From Clostridiales bacterium (GTDB taxonomy: Bacteria; Bacillota; Clostridia; Oscillospirales; Oscillospiraceae), in the NCBI GenBank assembly GCA_019423635.1, contig JAHZBA010000026.1, forward strand, positions 1 through 42,332: a stretch of DNA of 42,332 nt. The letters are read 5' to 3'. The translations under genes and the position numbers were made by a program. Positions 38,724 through 42,332 of the stretch are shown piece by piece; within the stretch, counting starts at the first letter, position 1, and the number at the start of each line of letters is the position of its first letter. The notes below the pieces were generated by a model. The model made no database searches. It was not told the origin of the DNA and was given only the letters and a program-made list of their open reading frames with translations.

Positions 38724-38930
38724 TTAGCGTTGGTCCGTGCGCCCTACCAGATAGTCAATGGTAACGCCGAAATGGTCGGCTAACTTCCAGGCGTTTTCAA
38801 TGTTGGGCATGTTTACGCCGCCTTCAAATCGCTGATAATGCTGTTCAGCAATTCCAATCGCGTTTGCAACCTGCACCTGGGTTTCTCCGGCTTCCTTACG
38901 AAGGATGCGCAGTCTCTCTTTGAAAATCAT
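38724..38930 (-). CDS. Small XRE-family HTH regulator
   Basis: A 68-residue Cro/CI-type DNA-binding protein: MIFKERLRILRKEAGETQVQ leads into the helix-turn-helix (about residues 17-40, ending with the recognition helix AEQHYQRFEGG), and it ends ADHFGVTIDYLVGRTDQR, the usual XRE closing motif. ATG 38930 follows AGGAG; a longer in-frame start exists at 38951 but overlaps the operator. It is divergent from the 38984 gene with an imperfect palindrome between them. Base composition is lower in GC than the flanks. Confidence 0.88.
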   Translation of the reverse strand: MIFKERLRILRKEAGETQVQVANAIGIAEQHYQRFEGGVNMPNIENAWKLADHFGVTIDYLVGRTDQR

Positions 38931-38945
38931 AAAATCTCCTCTTGA

Positions 38946-38963
38946 CACCACGAAATCGTTGTG
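38946..38963. promoter_or_regulatory. Candidate XRE operator
   Basis: CACCACGAAATCGTTGTG: half-sites CACnACGA and TCGTnGTG around a 2-bp centre, one mismatch per half. It lies between the divergent 38930 and 38984 starts, as expected for an autoregulating XRE repressor. Confidence 0.55.
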
Positions 38964-38983
38964 AAGTTGGAAAGGTGGTAAAC

Positions 38984-39190
38984 ATGTCCGATTTCATGAA
39001 ATGGCTGTATGTTCACTACATTAAACCGGAGTTGGATTCCTTGCCGCCGGAGGAGTATGAGATGCACCTGGATCTGGTACAGAACGACATGGCTCCTCAT
39101 GTAAGGCGGGACTATGAAAAGGTACTGGAGTACGTTGCCCTGCGAGCCTTCCAGCTAGGTTACCGCACAGGCCGGGGCCTGAGCGGTTGA
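38984..39190 (+). CDS. Small conserved-looking protein of unknown function
   Basis: A 68-residue protein, MSDFMKWLYVHYIKPELDSL at the start, then an acidic amphipathic middle and a C-terminal VLEYVALRAFQLGYRTGRGL segment. It is predicted to be helical, with no signal or membrane segment. I recall similar 65-90-residue proteins in Clostridia with a WLY-x-Y-IKPEL start, without known function. The ATG is preceded by AAAGGTGG. It is divergent from the XRE gene and shares its control region, so the pair may be a regulator-effector or toxin-antitoxin-like unit; there is no direct evidence. Confidence 0.72.
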   Translation: MSDFMKWLYVHYIKPELDSLPPEEYEMHLDLVQNDMAPHVRRDYEKVLEYVALRAFQLGYRTGRGLSG

Positions 39191-39261
39191 CAACACTCAG
39201 CAGACTGCCGCCTCGGTGACATTGACCAAGATCTTGTGGATCAAGGAAGTTCTCCTCCCTC

Positions 39262-39602
39262 CTCCCAGGCAGCGCGGAAGCGCGGAAATAGAAGAGGAAA
39301 CCGTCCGTTAACTTCCCAACAGCCCCGTCGGCAGTCTCTTCACGCGGGTCAAGGAATCTTCAACTGAGGGGTCCGGCGCGCGCCGGCAGGGGCTACCAAG
39401 TCTCCACCCAAGCCGGGCGGCAACAACCCCCGTATTGGCGAAACTTGACCGGAGGGCAAGTTCTCGCCACCAGCGTCTCTTTTCTCTTTTGGACCGTGCA
39501 CGGCCCGTTTTCTCTTTTCTCCGCAAGAGGAGAAAAGAGAAAATGGGGGGTGCAATGCAAGCTATCATCATAGCTGATTTTCCAGCCCCGGCCGCAGGCC
39601 GG
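39262..39602 (-). repeat. Structured repeat family, copy 3 (inverted)
   Basis: The reverse strand matches copies 1 and 2. Stems are again preserved by paired changes: AGCTAT-GATG-ATAGCT; TTTTCTCTTTTCTCC / GGAGAAAAGAGAAAA; and GAACTTG/CAAGTTTC where the other copies have GAATTTG/CAAATTTC. The final GCGCTT/AAGCGC hairpin is shortened. The 5' end touches the stop codon of the metallophosphoesterase gene. The 39191-39261 stretch holds nothing recognisable. Confidence 0.85.
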
Positions 39603-39605
39603 CCC

Positions 39606-40463
39606 TCACCCTTTTCTACAAAGGCTCACCACCGCCACCTCCGGCCGGTTGAACAGCCGGAAGGTCCTTCCGGAGTTCCCCAGCCCCCGGGTGACGAAGA
39701 GGACCGAGCCGTTTTCTTCATACAGCCCCGCCGTATAGGAGGGAAAAAAGGTCCGGTCCGTGGAGACCAGCCCGTCTGTGAAGGGCAGGCGCACCAGACC
39801 GCCGTGGCCGTGGCCGGAGATCACCAGATCCGCCCCCAGCAGGCTGTATTGCTCCGGGAAGCGGTCGTTCCGGTGGGCCAGGAGTATCCAGAAGGGATCG
39901 CCGTGGGCGGCGTAGACCTCCTCCGCCAGCTGCTCCGGGGTCTTCTGGTCCGCATAGCCGTTGGGGTCGTCAATGCCCGCCAGAATCACCGTCTCTCCCT
40001 CCCGCTCCAGGGGGAGAAACTGGTTGGACAGCACCGTGACGCCGTGGGCGGCCAGGGTTTCCTTCAGCCTGGGAACCTCCCCGATGGCCCACTCGTGATT
40101 CCCGGTGACATAGTACGTAGGCGCTATGGCGCTGAGACCCTCCGCCGTCCGGGCGGCGTACTCCGCCGGCACCGGGTGGAAGCAGTCCATGAGATCCCCC
40201 ACCAGGACAATCAGGTCCGGCGCCTGCGCCTCCACGGCGGCAAAGAGCCTCTCGTTTTCCTCCCCGAATCGGGCGGTGTGGAGATCCCCCAGCACCACGA
40301 TCCGGCAGCCGTCAAAGGCCTCCGGCAGATCCGAAAAGACGGGGGAAAAGGAGGTCACCTGCAAGGAGGTGTTGCCCCACCGGACATAGAGAGCGGCCAG
40401 AGCCGCCAGAATCAGCAGAGTAAACGCCGTTCGCAGGGGACGGCTCTTTTTGTGGGATGCCAT
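39606..40463 (-). CDS. Membrane-anchored calcineurin-like metallophosphoesterase
   Basis: A 285-residue protein with an N-terminal signal-anchor helix (about residues 10-27) and a metallophosphoesterase domain. All metal-binding blocks are visible: LGDLHTARFG (D-x-H), VGDLMDCF (GD), VTGNHEW (GNHE), LLAHRND and SGHGHGG (GHxH). The layout matches YkuE/YaeI-type enzymes, which act outside the membrane on lipid-linked or other phosphate esters; the substrate is unknown. ATG 40463 follows GCAGGAG; the longer frame has no signal at its start. The stop codon lies at the border of repeat copy 3. Confidence 0.88.
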   Translation of the reverse strand: MASHKKSRPLRTAFTLLILAALAALYVRWGNTSLQVTSFSPVFSDLPEAFDGCRIVVLGDLHTARFGEENERLFAAVEAQAPDLIVLVGDLMDCFHPVPAEYAARTAEGLSAIAPTYYVTGNHEWAIGEVPRLKETLAAHGVTVLSNQFLPLEREGETVILAGIDDPNGYADQKTPEQLAEEVYAAHGDPFWILLAHRNDRFPEQYSLLGADLVISGHGHGGLVRLPFTDGLVSTDRTFFPSYTAGLYEENGSVLFVTRGLGNSGRTFRLFNRPEVAVVSLCRKG

Positions 40464-40637
40464 AGACAACTCCTGCTCTACATAATACAATCCGAAAAGC
40501 CGGAAGCCCCTCCGGCCGCGCCCGCCTCTGTGCCAGGGGCGGCGGAAGGGCCGAAGATACCGGATCAGACCATCCGCCGGTCTCCTCCCCGGAAAACCGT
40601 CCCAGGGGGCACCGGACCCCATGGCGCGACCGGGTTC

Positions 40638-40666
40638 ATTATAGCACAGAAGCCCGCCCGTGACGA
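40638..40666 (-). promoter_or_regulatory. Promoter of the metallophosphoesterase gene
   Basis: On the minus strand TCGTCA, a 17-nt spacer ending TGTGC, and TATAAT (extended -10). The ~165-nt leader to 40463 shows no recognised element. Confidence 0.6.
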
Positions 40667-40815
40667 GAGAAAAAATGCACAAACCCGGAAAAATCCTCCC
40701 CCGGCGGCCGGCGGGCGGACCGGAAAAATATTGCCAAAATTTTTCAGCCGCGCAGAAAGCTTTTTGTCCGAAACGTAAAAATTAGTTTGGTTTACGCAAA
40801 AGAGAAAAACGTTGC

Positions 40816-40843
40816 TTGAAAAAACGACTTCCTGTGCTAAAAT
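40816..40843 (+). promoter_or_regulatory. Probable promoter of hppA
   Basis: TTGAAA, a 16-nt spacer and TAAAAT lie 35 nt before the ATG at 40878, in an AT-rich stretch. Confidence 0.5.
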
Positions 40844-40877
40844 AATAGAAACAAAATCAACGCAAGAGGGGAAGACT

Positions 40878-42332
40878 ATGGAAAATCTGTTTTGGATCGG
40901 CTTTGCCGGGGCCCTGGTGGCGGGCCTGTTTGCCATCATGCAGGCCAAGCGGGTTATGACCTACTCCGAGGGCACCGAGCGGATGCAGAAGATCGCGGCG
41001 TCCATCCGCGCCGGCGCCAACGCCTACTTGAAACAGCAGTACACCACGGTGTTCAAGGTCTTTCTGGTGGTGTTCATTGCCCTGCTGGTCATCGCCTTCG
41101 CCTCCGGGGGAAGGATGCTGTCGGTGTACACGCCCTTTGCTTTTGTCACCGGCGGCGTATTCTCCATGCTGGCGGGCTTCATCGGCATGAAGATCGCCAC
41201 CAACTCCAACGCCCGCACGGCCCAGGCCGCCTCGGAGAGCCTGAATCAGGGCCTTCGCGTGGCCTTCTCCTCCGGCTCCGTCATGGGCTTCACCGTGGTG
41301 GGGCTGGGGATGCTGGACATCACCCTGTGGTTCTACCTGCTGCGCCTGGTCTTCGGGGTGACGGACCCGGTGGTTCTCGGCAACATCATGGTGATGAACG
41401 GCATGGGCGCCAGCTTCATGGCCCTCTTCGCCCGGGTGGGCGGCGGCATCTACACCAAGGCCGCCGACGTGGGCGCGGACCTGGTGGGCAAGGTGGAGGC
41501 CGGCATCCCCGAGGACGATCCCCGGAACCCTGCCACCATTGCCGACAACGTGGGTGACAACGTGGGTGACGTGGCCGGCATGGGCGCGGACCTCTACGAG
41601 TCCTACGTGGGCTCCATTCTCGCCACCTTCGCCCTGGGCGCGGTGGGCGGCTACGGCTGGGGCGGGATGCTCCTGCCCATGGCCCTGGCGGTCTGCGGCA
41701 TCCTCTGCTCCATTCTGGGCTCCTTCCTGGTGAAGACGAAGGAGGACGCCACCCAGGAGTCCCTGCTCAAGAGCCTGCGCACCGGCACCTACACGGCGGC
41801 GGTCCTGGCGGCCATTCTGGCGGCCCCCCTGACGTACTTCATCCTGGGCAGCTGGGGCGTGTACATCGCCATTCTCTGCGGCCTCATCGGCGGCTGCGCC
41901 ATCGGCTATTTCACGGAGTACTACACCTCCGACACCTACAAGCCCACCCAGGAGCTGGCGGCGGCCTCCGAGACCGGCGCGGCCACCATCATCATCGGCG
42001 GCATCTCCCTGGGGCTCAAGTCCACCCTGACCTCCATCCTGATCGTGGCGGCGGCGGTGCTGGTGAGCTACTTCTCCGCCGGCGGCTCCGTGCAGATCGT
42101 GGACGGCAGCGGCGCCTTCACCGAGGCCTTCAACCGCGGCCTCTACGGCATCGGCATCGCGGGCGTGGGGATGCTGTCCACCCTGGGCATCACCCTGGCC
42201 ACGGACGCCTACGGCCCCGTGGCGGACAACGCCGGCGGCATCGCGGAGATGAGCGGCCTGCCGGAGACCGTCCGGGACCGCACCGACGCCCTGGACTCCC
42301 TGGGCAACACCACCGCCGCCACCGGCAAGGGC
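40878..42332 (+). CDS. hppA: Membrane ion-pumping pyrophosphatase, N-terminal part (cut by window edge)
   Basis: This enzyme hydrolyses pyrophosphate to pump H+ or Na+ across the membrane. The first 485 residues are visible, with about ten transmembrane helices. The PPi-binding signature is present (DNVGDNVGDVAGMGADLYES, preceded by YTKAADVGADLVGKVE), as is GITLATDAYGPVADNAGGIAEM. The segment near the cut end reads GNTTAA. Families with Ala there are K+-dependent, whereas K+-independent ones carry Lys, so this is probably a K+-dependent pump, a group that includes Na+ pumps. The frame is open to the end of the window; about 200 residues are missing. Confidence 0.95.
   Translation, partial: MENLFWIGFAGALVAGLFAIMQAKRVMTYSEGTERMQKIAASIRAGANAYLKQQYTTVFKVFLVVFIALLVIAFASGGRMLSVYTPFAFVTGGVFSMLAGFIGMKIATNSNARTAQAASESLNQGLRVAFSSGSVMGFTVVGLGMLDITLWFYLLRLVFGVTDPVVLGNIMVMNGMGASFMALFARVGGGIYTKAADVGADLVGKVEAGIPEDDPRNPATIADNVGDNVGDVAGMGADLYESYVGSILATFALGAVGGYGWGGMLLPMALAVCGILCSILGSFLVKTKEDATQESLLKSLRTGTYTAAVLAAILAAPLTYFILGSWGVYIAILCGLIGGCAIGYFTEYYTSDTYKPTQELAAASETGAATIIIGGISLGLKSTLTSILIVAAAVLVSYFSAGGSVQIVDGSGAFTEAFNRGLYGIGIAGVGMLSTLGITLATDAYGPVADNAGGIAEMSGLPETVRDRTDALDSLGNTTAATGKG

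Noticed and set aside
1..42332. CRISPR arrays, tRNA or rRNA genes, prophage or insertion-sequence transposases
   Set aside because: No regularly spaced repeats, no tRNA-like sequence with proper arms and CCA context, and no transposase or integrase motifs were found. The cloverleaf at 36035-36114 lacks tRNA consensus bases.

Overview
The window is a GC-rich chromosome segment with strong AGGAGG-type ribosome binding sites, consensus sigma-A promoters (several with a Gram-positive TRTG extended -10) and a Clostridia-type gene set: an Lsr system, a BceAB-type transporter, TelA, QueT, ECF sigma factors and a membrane pyrophosphatase. I infer a gut member of the Firmicutes, family Oscillospiraceae (relatives of Flavonifractor, Lawsonibacter or Intestinimonas). 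This rests on gene content and style, not on a database match. Both ends cut genes: carB on the left and hppA on the right.

Layout. 1-4.0 kb: carB (partial) and carA on the minus strand, a DMT-type exporter, and an AEC-type transporter. 4.2-13.9 kb: a complete autoinducer-2 uptake and processing locus. lsrA-C-D-B-F runs leftward and lsrR-lsrK runs rightward, with an added cupin and a DUF3842 protein where LsrG would be expected. 13.9-22.3 kb: one operon for nickel and the nickel-pincer (NPN) cofactor. It holds a Nik/Opp-type ABC importer (binding protein, two ATPases, two permeases) followed by larE, larB and larC. It starts from a perfect consensus promoter and a ~160-nt leader with a terminator and a competing antiterminator. 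22.4-25.3 kb: a BceAB-type ABC transporter. 25.8-28.8 kb: two GT4 glycosyltransferases around a VTT-domain membrane protein, probably for diacylglycerol glycolipids. 29.5-32.9 kb, minus strand: queT with a structured leader, and a translationally coupled dus / ECF sigma / anti-sigma operon. 33.0-35.7 kb: a low-GC orphan gene, a CAT-fold acetyltransferase and telA. 36.4-38.3 kb: mnmG. 38.3-39.6 kb: a small XRE-regulator cassette between inverted copies of a structured repeat. 39.6-42.3 kb: a metallophosphoesterase and hppA.

The most unusual content is non-coding. (1) A ~290-nt region at 35825-36114 folds on paper into two four-way junctions, one with no unpaired base between its helices, joined by a perfect 24-bp palindrome. 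(2) A ~340-bp repeat occurs three times (28.7, 38.3 and 39.3 kb). Its hairpins are kept by compensatory changes between copies, and two inverted copies flank a lower-GC two-gene cassette. (3) The nik-lar leader has riboswitch architecture but matches no class I can name. (4) Two promoters 3 kb apart (22.45 and 25.5 kb) carry related palindromic operators, pointing to a shared regulator not encoded here.

Genes shown as overlapping by 1-11 nt (carA/carB, lsrA-C-D, cupin/DUF3842, the nik-lar chain, bceA/bceB, GT/VTT, dus/sigma/anti-sigma) are read as translationally coupled operons. All functional names come from motif recognition by eye; no searches were run.
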